Shown here: positions 22,520 through 34,433 of the stretch, piece by piece
Position numbering within the stretch: position 1 is the stretch's first letter
Layout of the letters: every line of letters starts with the position of its first letter
Source of the DNA: Caenorhabditis remanei
Taxonomy: Eukaryota > Nematoda > Chromadorea > Rhabditida > Rhabditidae
Assembly: GCF_010183535.1 (NCBI RefSeq)
Contig: NC_071329.1
Coordinates: forward strand, 11,036,001-11,100,000
DNA: 64,000 nt
Direction: 5' to 3'
Notes under the pieces: generated by a model
The model's input: only the letters and a program-made list of their open reading frames with translations
Told to the model about the DNA's origin: nothing
The model's database searches: none
Position numbers and translations under genes: made by a program

Positions 22520-25500
22520 ATGGACATTGACGTGGAAGAAGCTGCTTTAGAACAAGTGGCAGCTTTGCTTCAACGCCCAGATCAACTGGAAAAATTACCT
22601 GAACTCAAAAAAAGAGCTGACCGAAAGAAAGTGAGTTCGGAGAGCAGCTTTCTGTCAGTATCAATTTAATTTCAGCTTGCCGTTGAAGCAATGCTCCGAA
22701 CAGGAGTACAAGGTCAGTTAGAGGGAATACGAACAGCGATTGCACATTTACAAACAGCTTCCGATGATATTACTGCCATTTCGCATGGGTAAAATGATAT
22801 ACCAGAACAGTAAATTGTTTTAATTGTTTTTAATTCCAGTGTGAAAGATATTCGTGAACGTCTGAAACCTTTTCCTCAACTAAAAGAAAAACTTCGAGAG
22901 CTTCGCGATGCAAATGCTCGACATGGTCAATATGCCGCAGCCATGGAAAATCTGAAGCATATATTCAATCTACAAACAACTCTTCAAGAAATTCGCGATG
23001 CATTAGATGATGAAAAATCTGGAGGAAATCTATTATTGGCCCATAAACATATTATGGATTTAGAAAGAGCACGTGACGAACTACTGGCAGAAGTACATAA
23101 AATGAGTGGTACAAATACAGAAAAAGAACAAAATGTAAGCGTTGCACTGGTTGGTTTCAAAATTTTCAGATTTTTTGCAGCTTCTTATAAACTTTTTCAA
23201 AGGAGTCGACACAGTTGTTGCTGAACTTTCAAAAAATATGTGGTTTATTCTCGGGAGAACACTAGAAATGGTCAAGGTATCTCAATTCAGTAATACCATA
23301 CTTAATCTGTATATCTTCAATTATAGGGAAATGAACAAGGAGGTGGTCCACAACAAGTTGTGACATGTCTACGAATTGTTGAAAGAGAAGAAAGGTACTG
23401 TTTTGGAGATTGAAAAGTAGCTATTTAGTCGTGTAATATCTTCAGAATTGATAAGTTTTATATGGATGCTCGAAGTAAAAACTCCTCGGCTTTCGTTCCA
23501 CCTGGGAGACCGCGAAACTGGAAAGAAAAGGCATTGAGATCATTGGAAAAAACTGTTGCCAATCGGGTTGATGGGAATCAACTCGAAGATCGATCACTCA
23601 ATAAAGCATGGCTTGCTCGGTATCTCGAAGTTTGTAGAAATGTCATTATGGATGATTTACAATTGGCAAAAGTTGCGATTCCTTGTTTTCCCCCAGATTG
23701 GCAAATTTATGATAGATATGTTCACATGTATCACAGTTCTGTCTGTAGAAGAGTAAGAATTTGAAGTTTCTGTTGTCAGCATTCTTGATATTTCCAGCTA
23801 CGCGAAATCGCTTCGGAACGCCTCGAAAAGAGCGAATTGGTCCAATTGATGTCATGGATTAAATTCTACGCATCTGAAGATATGCTCGGCCATCCAAGAT
23901 TGAAAATTAATGCTCAAGCCATTCTTCAAGACAGTCCAGTTCTGACGAGGAGCACTCTCAATCAATTATGTGATCAATTTGTTGAGATGTCTAGAGAAGA
24001 TTTGAAACTTTGGCTGAAAAACACTGTATCTCATGAGACTCTAGTAAGTAACACACTTCTGTTTCTGTATGTTCATTCATTTATTTTTGTTTAGGATTGG
24101 TACAAAAACGTCCGACCCAGTGAGGATAATCATGGATATTTCTACACAGATTTGCCGAACACTGTTTTTGGAATGCTGAAAGACACGGTTAGTTTTTTTT
24201 TGTTCTGAAAGCCCCCTGATGTTTTTTCTCACGTCAAATAGTAGCATTAAAGAAAGAAAACTAATTTCGGAAGAAGATGACGAAAATGTCAAGAACGGAC
24301 TCTTCTCATAAAGTATATGTTGTTTGAAAAGAGGAACACTTTTCCCGTTTGTTAAGAGTTTTTTCCGCTCCGAATTCAAGTCTTCATCTTCCGCAAATTT
24401 GAAATTCCGTCACTGTGAACGTCACTTTTTCTTTTTTGAAATTGAGAAAAAATTTGCGTATTCCCATTTTGAAAAACCATGAGGAAATATCTGTTTACAT
24501 GGATTTCACGTGAAGTACATGCGAACAAGTGATTGAGCTTATAAGACGAAAATAATTGGCCGAATAGTAACGTCAGATGACAATAATTATGCTGATAGGC
24601 TTGATCAAGAATAAAATTATTCTCGTCGAAGTATCAAGAGGACTTTGGAAAAGGGCAGTCTGGACACTTCTGAGTCATCAAGTTGTTGTAATGATGCAGA
24701 CAGAACCAACTTTCTAGATACCTTTTTCAATGGAATACATTATATTCTTCGGTAAGCTAAGGAGAAATTCAATTTTCTGTTTCACTTCTGTCGAAAAAGG
24801 AACTCTTGATGAATAATATAATGCAATTACCCCAAACCCTTATTCATCGAGTGCCTTTCTTTCAAACTGAGTTTCAATATTCATCCCACATTGTTAATGT
24901 GCCCTTCTGCGACCTCCAATTTGTAGTTTTAGATGATTTGTATTCTGAAGGCGATACAAGTGTAGTTTCAAGAGTGTGAAATATCCAATGTTTTGTATTT
25001 GTAATTCATCCGTAACAAAGAGGAGAATATGGTAGAAGACTATGTTCATAGGAAACTGAGTTTTAAACTGAACCGATTGATGTCTGCAAAACGTCAACAG
25101 TTTTCCGCCCGACTTGAATTAGCTCAAAGCCTTTTGGGGATACCCCAACTGCGGTGTTTACCAATATCTTTTTCTTTTTCATAATTTTCTCGTAAAAAAT
25201 GGAGAACGAAATATTGGTGTCGGTTTACAGCCATCTAAATGAATCAGTCTTCTCTTCATTTTTCTTCTTCGTCCCACACAAAAAAAAACTAGATCTTATT
25301 CATCATTTTCATCATCAGTGGGTGGTTACAGCCCAAAGAACCTCGACAATTTGATTAACACCCTCCGGAATACTGAAAGAAAATGGGCCTATTTTTTAGT
25401 TTCTCGAAGGTTTCCGGTTTTCTCCGTTCACTTTCACAAAAGATAAAGTGCTCGACTTCCTTCATTTGGTTCCAGGAGCCTCTAAAGTTAGAGAGAATAT

Positions 25501-28500
25501 TGGTGAAAAGTGACGCCACTTCTTTTTAGTCCGTTGAAAGACGATAATAGATAATTAGTAGTACGGAAGTGATGAAGTGTTTTTGTTTCTTCCTCCTTTT
25601 TTTCTTTATTTTTTTTTTCATGAAGAGACGATCCAAAAATGACCTGAGCACTATTTCCGATGGACTCATTTAGAAATTAGAAGAAGAAGAAGTCATTTCT
25701 AGGTGACGAGTTGAATGAAATACAAATTAATGTGTTGTGGAGAATTTAACGTTCGGCTTAAATTAATTGGAGTCAAAACATGAGAAGAAAGAAGAAGAAA
25801 ATTGAATATTCTGGACAAATTCGAGAGAAGGAAATATTCTTCTGATGCCCAAATATATTTTGAATTGGCGACCAAATATAGCCTGGAAGTCTCACAGAAA
25901 TACCAGAAATACTTTGTTTCGCGAGAAAAAACCAAATTGTATTCTTTAGAGCATAGGAGGAGAGAACTCACAGGGCGATGTTCTTTTGATTCCCACATAA
26001 GTTCAAGCAGCACAATGTACAATTTGTAATCTATACACAATCTCAGAATATCCATTATTCTTCGAGCCTTCCGATGATCTACGTGAGAATCTTGATAGTT
26101 TTTTTGCACAATAAGAATACGTCTTGGATTCTGATGGCAGGCGGTGACGTGACTTTGAACTCTTCACTTTCATTTGAACGATGTCATAGGATAAAAACGC
26201 CTCAACAATACATCTTCATTTATTTTTCGCAAAGAAAAAATAGTTAAGAATATTTCGGAATCTTCTATATGACCATCAGGATTTCAGTGAGAATGAGAAA
26301 GAGTGCGCGAGCTTGATTGGGGTTAGATCTCGATAAACGAATGAGTTTTCATGATAAAAAAGATGAATGCAATGATGGAATGACAGGGAATCAATACATA
26401 GAATGTATAGAAAAAGAGCTGAGAAATTAAGCGATTTTTATATGCATGTGAAATAATAGTAATGAACAAGGCTGGAAGAAAAATAATTATGGCTGGGTTT
26501 TTTGTCGTCTCCGACATTTTTGTGTTTTTTTTCCGGACTGGATGGTTCGAAACGGAGTCTCATGTTCATTAGAGCCAAGTGGAATGCGTTGAAACGACTA
26601 GAGAAACTACTCTTTTTGCGAGAATGGCTTTTAGATGAAGGTGGGCTAGATTTAACTGATTTATTCGATGAATCGATGGGACATTGGCTTCTACTTGGTC
26701 ATGCAATGATAAGAGCATACTTTGTGTAGACATGGGCAAGCGTAACCATCAGCAGATCGTCGTCGCATCATTGATCCTAAAATCAGAAATCATGGTGTGT
26801 TCAGGAAAGCTGGGTGAACGCTATGTTGCAACTTAGGAGTAGCTAAAAGCTCGTACTACGTCCTCTGAAATAGCTCTTACTCTACAGTTCGTTTAGTCTT
26901 CTTCCCATAACTTTTTCTATGAGCCATTCGATAGTTTTTCTCAAAAATAGTGACAATTTCTAACTCAATTCAATTACCTCGGCTTGAAGAAGTTCTCTTT
27001 GCTGCCATCATTGCCTCCTCTGGGTCAACCAAAACTCCTTCCGATGCCAACTGGGCTGCGGCCTGATCAGCAAGTTCCAGAGCCAGGATACGATCGTTTG
27101 CTTGTGGGAATAACTGGAATAAGGAAGTTCTACGAATTGCAACAAATTTAATTATTGCACCGATGACATGAATATAATTATTTGTCAAGAGAAGGTCATG
27201 ATGGCAGAATTTTAAATTGGTTTTGTTACCAAAGGGTCAAAACACAAACAAGGTTGTACTGCGATGAGAGTTCTCAGCTTACCATAAAGAAACCATTGAC
27301 AACTGGCATCGAAGCTAAAAGGCAAATGAGGAGTACTGTGGCTGTCGTTGCGTTCATCTTCTTTTGAGAAAAGCTGGTTCCGTCTTCGTTTTCTGAAGAG
27401 GAGAAATAGAAATAATGCTGGGTTTTGTTGGAGATCGCGTCCAAGAAAAGGGGCGTGACCTTCTTCTGGTGCGGAGCATATAAGTGGGTGGAGTCGCTTG
27501 CAAAGAACACCTCCTTCACTAGGCGGTAGAGAATTGGATAACGAAGAAATGAGAGGAGGGGTGAACAAAGTTTGCAAATCTACAGGAAACTGGTTGCAGA
27601 GTTTGGAAGTTGGAACTGTGTAATTGAATGAACGAATGAATGCGTTGAATGAAAATAGTGGCGAGATGTGGAGCATTGAGAAACATAGAAAAGAGCTGAT
27701 TTCGGAAATCTAAAACTATTCACAAACTATTTCAACAATAAAGCTCGAATTCATATCCGGCATGCTTGGAGTTTCAAAAATGTCTTCAATAGCGCTTTGG
27801 GGTTACTGTAGGAATCATAGAGTTGTTCCTTAAATCAGACTGACTCTAACTCAAAACGAACTGCTGTGCGTCCTTGTCAAATCGAATATCCTATTATTGA
27901 CAAATCACGTTTCTAAATTGTGCAAAACAACTATAAATAAATTCCCATAGTAGGTGGAATTAGTAAATGACTTGTACGATTCCTTGCATAAACGAATCTA
28001 CTAAAAGTTGACGAAAAGAAGTTGAAGAATTCAAGTTCAACTTCGCATTACTAATCTACTTAATGGAATAACCCACCTCCCTCGGACGGTGACGAGCCCT
28101 TCTGTCGTTAGTAATTCTGGAGCACAAAGTGCAGACGACAACAAGAAAAAGTCAACGAGGGGGACGGATGTTGCATTTCTCTTGATTTACATAACATGAC
28201 ACCAAAATGAAGAAGATTCGTCATTTGTCTTGATGTGTCCTGCTTTATATATCATTAGTTGTAATTGGCTCAGATTTCGGCTCAGGAGAAAAGAAATGAA
28301 TGATCTTGTATGAATAGTTTTCTGAAAATCATCAAGTTGCATATAACAATTTGACATGATGTCAATTGAGGTTCCGGAAGTATGAACACCCGTAGAAGAT
28401 TCTCTGGAGATTTCCATCCAACTGACCGATATCATCTATAAATATCAACTCGATTGTAGTCATTTTCCTCTTTTTTCAATGAATTAAGTTTCAAATATGA

Positions 28501-31500
28501 AACCCCTGTATCGAAAGTATTTTGTGCGCATCTCGTGGCGGATTAAAAGAATTTGATGGATACCCGTAGATGATTTGCATATACAAACAATTCAATAATG
28601 TTAATCTTTAACAAAATAGAGTGCCAAATCGAAGAAAGAGCAGATACAAAAAAAAACAACGAAAAAGGAAAATCCAATTTCCTCACTGGGATTGGGATCG
28701 GTTTTTCTTCATTCAATCTACAAAAAGGAAATGGCCTTTCAGCACTTTTTGCTCACTGTTCTTCTCGTATTTGCAGCCCACCACTTTGCAAAATCAGCGT
28801 CACTTTGAGGAAAATGAGAGTGAAGATCGTGAAAATTGAGTGAATGAAATAAGAATGCAGGCCCCAACTTCGAACATCTTTTCAAAGTTTGAAAAGAAAA
28901 GTCTCGAGACCAAAATAGGTGAAGTGCGTGGGGTCTCGCAACTCTGCAGGAGATTTTTGAAAAAAAAAAGAAGAATCTTGAACCGAAAACTTGGATGAGA
29001 GCTCTCACGGTCGGATTAGTGGAATAGGTCTCATGGCTGTAAGGTCTAAGATCTTTCACACTGAATGTTTGAATTTTGAGAGAAAAACAACGACATCGAA
29101 CGGTTTGAAATCATCAAAAACATTAATTTCTAATCCCGTTAATGACAAATATAACTGATCACACACTGACTTTGAACAATTGTACGGATTCATGAAGAAC
29201 TATCAACAATTTCAAAATCTGAAAATAATGTTTCAGTATTTCCTTGAAAGTTGAGGATGTAACTGGCTTTAAGTGGTCTAGCCGAAATCAAGTCAAATAA
29301 GAGAGATCTTTCTGACAAGTTGAATCTCAAAGATCCTAAGTATTTGGTAAGTCGGACCCGGAAGCCACGTGATCTTCATGAACACTTCTCTGCGAATTCG
29401 TCTTCCGACTCGCATTAGATTCCAGTAGTGATGACAAACCAATCTGAGAGAATTGATTACTCAATTCTTATTAATTTTTCAGTTTGAGATTTTCCACTCT
29501 TTGAAATGTGTAAGGATCAAACAGAAAATAGAACTTCTATTTATATTTTAGAAGGACAGAATGGGATATTGAGACATCTATACTTCTGTTTTCATTGCAA
29601 TACCTGGAATCCTTGGTTTAAGACAATGAATGCGGAAGAGATTGAAGTTTATTCAATTGGAAATTATGGAAAGATGTAAGAGCATTACAAAGAAATATTG
29701 AAATCAAAGAGATTCTGAACATTCAAATATAGACGGAAGCGTTGGTAAATAATGTGGTAGAGCAGGGATTTCACGAGTTTGGTGCAATATCATAATACGA
29801 TAAATAACAGTTTAGGTGGTCAAAGTGGTAACTGAAGCAAATAGGAATAACGAGAGTTCATATACTGATAATCGTAATTGGGTGGGGCGTTTTGATATGA
29901 TCTACGATTTGTGTCATATGGAGCATAATTATGCATAGAATGATATGGTGGTGGTGGTGGTGGTGGCCACGCGTGTCGGGATGGTCCTGGACGATTGTTA
30001 TTGTCAATCCTATTTTGGGCTCTTGCTACTGGTCTATTTGGTAATCTCTCAGCAGGTGGATTTGGTGGTGCATGAGGTGTTGGTGGACGTGGTATGTTGG
30101 CTGGCTCCGGAGGCACTCCCTCTTCTGGCTCATCAGCGAATAGAGAATATCTCGGGGAGTGTGGAGAGTATGGAGGAGAATATGGTGTTCCTGATGCGGC
30201 ACCGAGTACAGATGATGCTCGAGAGTCATTACTATTCTCTACATCGATCTCTTCATCAGCACCATTTTCCTAAAAGTGTAACAGGTTTCAGTAAATTTGT
30301 TCTTCTATGAAAGCTTACTTGCTGGGGAGGCTGCGGCGCATTGACTGGAGCTCTGTTAGGATAAGGGGGCATGTATCTTCCAAGAACTGGATAAGGTTGT
30401 ATTTGTCTTGCTAAAATCATCAAAACCACTTCATAAATGTTTATATTTTTACCTCTATCACTGGCCTCGAAATACTTCACATAATTTCCACCGACAAAAT
30501 AGTTCCAAACATAAGGTTCCAAGTATGCTCTGCCAGTGATGTAGTTAACTATCATATCACGGAACGCCTCAGTTGCATTCATCTGAATCAGAAGACGTCG
30601 GTGACTTCCTCGTGGGAAATCGAATATCCCTCGAGGGTTCCGACGACGTTCGATTTGAATCATTTGAGTACTTCCAAGTATCGAAAGAATTTGGAAATCA
30701 AGAGGATTCGTGCCAATAGTTGGATCCTACAATAATTCAAATCTTTTAATTTATGAATGAGATTCAAATTTATTCCTAGTGAACCTACCATTATTTTTCT
30801 AATCAAATCGATTCCGCCGTCTCCTTGTCCAGGGAAGGTTAAAACAAGAACTTCAGGAGTTGTCTCATAATGAGCCATCTGAAAACCGAATATTTAATTC
30901 TAAATGTGTCTTTATTTCAGGTAACACTGGCGAAAGAAGTGTCCGTAGAAGTCATACCAAGCATAATCTATCTAACAATTCAAGAGTTTCACGAGTTAGC
31001 AGGAAAGTACAGAGACGCATTCACAGCCTATAAAACTGACTACTTTTCTGAACGTGGAAAGTTTCAAGAATTTACATCAAACATTGTGAGTTCATATTTT
31101 TTGTTATCAAAAAACATGCTTCTGAATTTCGAAGAAGTTTTAAAATCAAATATAGTTGTTTACATAATTTTCTACTTTGTGAATAGCACCATTAAATATT
31201 GACAGTTCCGTTTAAAACGTACTAACTTTTGTTTGTAAAAAAACATACATCTAGTTTCAACTAAAGTATCGAATTGAGAAGAGCTTAACTTTTTTTCTTT
31301 TAGATTGCCGTCGCCAACAATCTGCACACGTGTATAGAGTCTACAGAAAAGTATAAGCAACAAATTCGTCTCTCGATGGAAGGAGAACAGAATTCAGTGG
31401 CTCCTATGGCAACGCCGCTTTCTTCTGGAAGGCGTACCGCTGTCAGTCAACAACAGTTGATTGAGAATATGGATGCGTTGAACACGAAATGGAGTAACGC

Positions 31501-32725
31501 AGCTTCTGTGGCGTAAGGAATTTCAATAGAAAATTCAACAAATGAAAGCGGGAAATAAGAATATAGGGAAAAGAGATCTTATGAAAATGTTTTAAAGTTT
31601 TAAAAAAAAGTACGATCGTGGATCCAAGACACGAAAACTATTTCGTAATTCAAGTCACAATTTTTGAGACATTTTTTCTTATTAATTCTAGAAAGTTGTG
31701 TATACTGATAACGCAAAAATAAATTGAAATAGAAACTAAACGTAACGCCTTGTTCGCTCCCTGCTTTGCGCCTCACCGAGAATCAATATTCAACTCTGCA
31801 AAGAAATGCTCCTTTTTCTGAGCGAGGGGGCACACGCCTTCGTTTTTTTTGCTAGCGGGGAGAAGACGCTGTCCTTCTCATAAACAAAAAAAATGAAATG
31901 AAAAAGACATGACGCGCGTTCTCGTAAGAAAATCTATTGGTTTCAGAGTCAATTACCTTCGAGAAGAAGTTCAAACTGACATTGCTCCTAGTCTTGTTGA
32001 GCTGTTCTCCAAAAAATGGTTGACTGGAAGTGCTGCCCTGGAGACTATTTGTATGACTGTCTCGGATTACTATCATGATCACAAACATTTGCGACCAGTG
32101 GCGAGAACCGCGTTGCTTATGGATCTACAGTTCAGAATCGTCAGCGAATATTTGAAAGCAATTGAAACAAAGTACTGTAGCCTGACAAGACCACATATAT
32201 TCTCCATATTTCTCTTTCAGACGTCTAACATTCACCACTTACGAAGAACGTGCGACTGCTGGAAAACGCATGAAATCAGATGTTTCTCGATTGGATAATC
32301 TCTACGCTGAATTTGCTAGTAGTGACGATATGGCAGATCAGGTACTTGTTTTTATCTGTCTTAATTTCTTATTTGTTGTTTAGCTACCACTTCTTACATC
32401 TATCGTTGCATCAGCTGGAGATGTAATTTCCTTGAAGGATAAATCTCTTCTTTCTCTTGAAGCTACATCTTTTGCCCGGAAGTTCCCAAATTGCCCTGCC
32501 GAGTTATTGGCCGCAGTTCTTGCTACCCGTGATGATGTCGGTAGAAGCGATGCACGAAGTCTTGCTGACGAAGTCCTCCAACATGTCCAATTCCACCCGA
32601 AAGATCAAATTTTCGATCAGTTGTTTGCTCTTCGTCAACAAGAAAGTTCCGAATGGCTGCCGAACATTGGAATGGCAAATGTTTTCAAATCCGACTTCAT
32701 CTCTAGACTAAAGAGAGATGTGTAA
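22520..32725 (+). CDS. sec-6: SEC-6, exocyst complex subunit EXOC3 (796 aa)
   Basis: Thirteen exons: 22520-22630, 22676-22788, 22840-23134, 23181-23276, 23327-23394, 23446-23752, 23798-24043, 24095-24187, 30921-31085, 31304-31512, 31947-32171, 32221-32341, 32384-32725. The frame closes at every junction, which links the two halves across a 6.7-kb intron. Family landmarks are VAALLQRPDQL at the N-terminus, HIMDLERARD, FVPPGRPRNWKEK, VAIPCFPPDW, GYFYTDLPNTVF, and the C-terminal helical repeats with LTGSAALETICMTVSDYY. Human EXOC3 is 745 aa. SEC6 is a core rod subunit that tethers secretory vesicles to the plasma membrane through SNARE contacts. The start is 2 nt after a TTTCTAG acceptor, about 100 bp after the bmy-1 polyadenylation signal, suggesting operon co-transcription. 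Intron 8 contains two antisense genes. Confidence 0.93.
26833..27357 (-). CDS. Small secreted peptide precursor nested in a sec-6 intron (80 aa)
   Basis: Exons 27283-27357, 26978-27113, 26833-26864. The N-terminus is a signal peptide (MNATTATVLLICLLASMPVV, then NGFF). The mature part is helical and acidic (NDRILALELADQAAAQLAS, then a GVLVDPEEAMM segment) with one dibasic KR site (AAKRTSSSR). A third exon joined by TTTCAG adds EDVVRAFSYS and a stop. If the last intron is retained the protein ends SSSRGN at 26970. There are no cysteines. This is the plan of a neuropeptide or peptide-hormone precursor, with the KR site releasing either the helical or the C-terminal segment. I do not recognise the family. 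It is transcribed against sec-6. Confidence 0.6.
29820..30878 (-). CDS. Unknown protein with a proline-rich tail, nested in a sec-6 intron (301 aa)
   Basis: Exons 30789-30878, 30453-30726, 30319-30410, 29820-30269, with all frames closing. The first 150 residues look folded (starting MAHYETTPEVLVLTFPGQGD, later GSHRRLLIQMNATEAFRDMI and YVWNYFVGGNYVKYFEASD). The second half is low-complexity: Ser/Pro repeats (TPYSPPYSPHSPRYS), then Pro/Arg/Asn-rich sequence with a run of seven prolines, then Tyr/Asn-rich sequence near the end. I do not recognise any domain; it may be a Caenorhabditis-restricted family. Intron 2 is only 42 nt and in frame, so a variant 14 residues longer is possible. Its start codon lies 42 bp from sec-6 exon 9 on the opposite strand. 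Confidence 0.7.
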
Positions 32726-32837
32726 TAATCATACTGTACTTAATTCAATTTATCGTGAAGCGCAAATTTACAAAGAAAAAACAATTTATTGACTTAATGC
32801 TTTGACTTTATCTGTGATGAATTTTAAATAAATTATT

Positions 32838-33709
32838 TTAATGCTCCGCTTTTCTTTCGAAGCAAATGTTGTGTCGCTTCTGAAATTTAATAACAATGTT
32901 GATGTCGTTTTGGTTATATCTTACCAGTGTTTGACTTGATACTAACTCAGTTCTTGGTTGGTCAGAGGTGACGGTGGGGTACGGTCGGTCTGAAACTTGA
33001 CTTGCTTTATAATTCGTATTATTTCATGTTACTTACAGTACTGATTGTTTCTAGCTCTTCCTCTGTTGACAGTCGTACCATGTGGAGAATATGGAATTCT
33101 AGAAGGTAGTTGCTGCATATAACCATCGTTTTGAACTCGCACTTGTTGATAACTTGGAAACTGTCTGTAATATAGAAAGCATATATAATAGTTTTAGAAA
33201 TATATTTACCTGGATGTTGACGGTAATGTATACGGGTAGGCATCTGGATACTCCTCTTTCACTTCTCTATCTGTAGTAGTTTCGACCAAAGATTCTGGAG
33301 CAGACGAAGATGATGCATATAGGGGTTGGATTGATCGTAGTTCACCTCTATATTCTAAATTGTCTGTTCCTTCTTGGAATTCTTGCAAATATCCAGATGA
33401 ATTCGAGTGACTTTGATTGGAATACCGACGCTTTTCGTTCGATTTGTTTTGTTTCCGACTGAGATTCGTTGATTCAGATGGCATGATGAAATCGAAGACA
33501 TCTTTCATGCATTTTGCTCTACCGACATTTACATCCTTAAGAAATGCCGAATACTGACCGAAGTCATTTGCTTTACCAGTCTGAACAAGAAGAGAGATTT
33601 AGTTATCAGTTTTCTATCTCGTTATATTTACCAAACAGTTATATATTGCTTCACGGTCTTGTCGTGGTCCTCGGTACCGTACTATAAAATATTCTTCTTC
33701 ACTCCCCAT
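32838..33709 (-). CDS. Unknown protein, Ser/Tyr/Gln-rich (227 aa)
   Basis: Exons 33632-33709, 33210-33580, 33037-33164, 32925-32989, 32838-32879; junctions keep the frame. The first 70 residues may form a small domain (MGSEEEYFIVRYRGPRQDRE, later NDFGQYSAFLKDVNVGRAKC). The remainder is polar and low-complexity, with Ser-rich, Glu-rich and Tyr/Gln/Asn-rich stretches and an Arg/Gly patch (NRGRARNNQ), as in disordered RNA-associated proteins. I do not recognise the family. It converges on sec-6, with 112 bp between the two stop codons. The last two small exons (22 and 14 codons) are the least certain part. Confidence 0.62.
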
Positions 33710-34433
33710 CTTATAACTGAAAATCAATTTGGTTTCATGAAACAGCAAGAAAATTAATGATAACGCATTTTATAAACATTTCTCACTACATAACCTATTT
33801 TTCGAATGCAATCGCAATTCTATAACAGAAATAGTTTTACATTGACACAGGGATATTTCACAAGTAAGTGACCTTTGAGTTGATAAGCGGATCACAAAAA
33901 ATTCACGACGGCCTCAATCATCAAAACGTTATCAATTCGAGAAAGATAGATGCGAAACGTTTATCAGTCTCTCCCGTTTTTTCGCGAATAAAATGTTACC
34001 TAAAAATCAATTGCCTGTACTTCTTTCTCTAGCTCTAATCTATTCTTCATGAGGTCCTCAGATCAATATCCCAATAGAAATAATAACTGATACTATACCA
34101 ATATCTGAATCTACATGATGTTATTCTCTATTTTTAGGATCTTATTCAAACCAAAATCACTAGTTCTAACTTCTAAGGTTTCTGTTATTCAATGCTTTGA
34201 AATATGAGTTAAGAAGAAGAAGAATAAAAAATATTGAAACCAATCCATCAGATTCTATCCAATTGGTCAATTTCAAATCATTTCTGAAAGCGTGCGGTCT
34301 GCCGTGGTAGTGTTTGCACACCTTTTGTAGAATTTTTCGCCACGACTTTTCTCGCTTTGCTGATGTTTCGTTTAATAATAAATGAATTCTGGTAATATAT
34401 TATCTAAATAAAATTATTATTTTATAGCATAAA
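33710..34433. other. Divergent intergenic region before the DERA gene
   Basis: Lies between two divergent start codons, so it should hold both promoters. A TTTTATAG acceptor lies 7 nt upstream of the aldolase ATG. I see no gene or repeat. Confidence 0.5.

Larger units (their letters stand above)
24188..30920. other. 6.7-kb intron 8 of sec-6 with nested antisense genes
   Basis: The intron interrupts the protein between LKDT and VTLAKEVS. It holds two minus-strand genes (26833-27357 and 29820-30878), listed separately. The rest (24188-26830, 27360-29815) shows no further gene that I can support. A 64-codon hydrophobic frame at 26323-26517 on the minus strand was considered and left out. Confidence 0.8.

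Noticed and set aside
26323..26517. 64-codon hydrophobic minus-strand frame in the sec-6 intron
   Set aside because: Could encode a tiny membrane protein, but has no splice partners, homology or clear transcription signals.
26502..26729. 75-codon plus-strand frame in the sec-6 intron
   Set aside because: Open on both strands, no recognisable family, no acceptor or donor in a useful phase.
27212..27676. 154-codon minus-strand frame
   Set aside because: Overlaps the promoter and first exon of the nested peptide gene in another frame.
30411..30452. 42-nt in-frame segment in the 301-aa orphan read as coding
   Set aside because: Has GT and AG ends and an AT-rich intron-like composition, so I treated it as a minimal intron, though retention would keep the frame.
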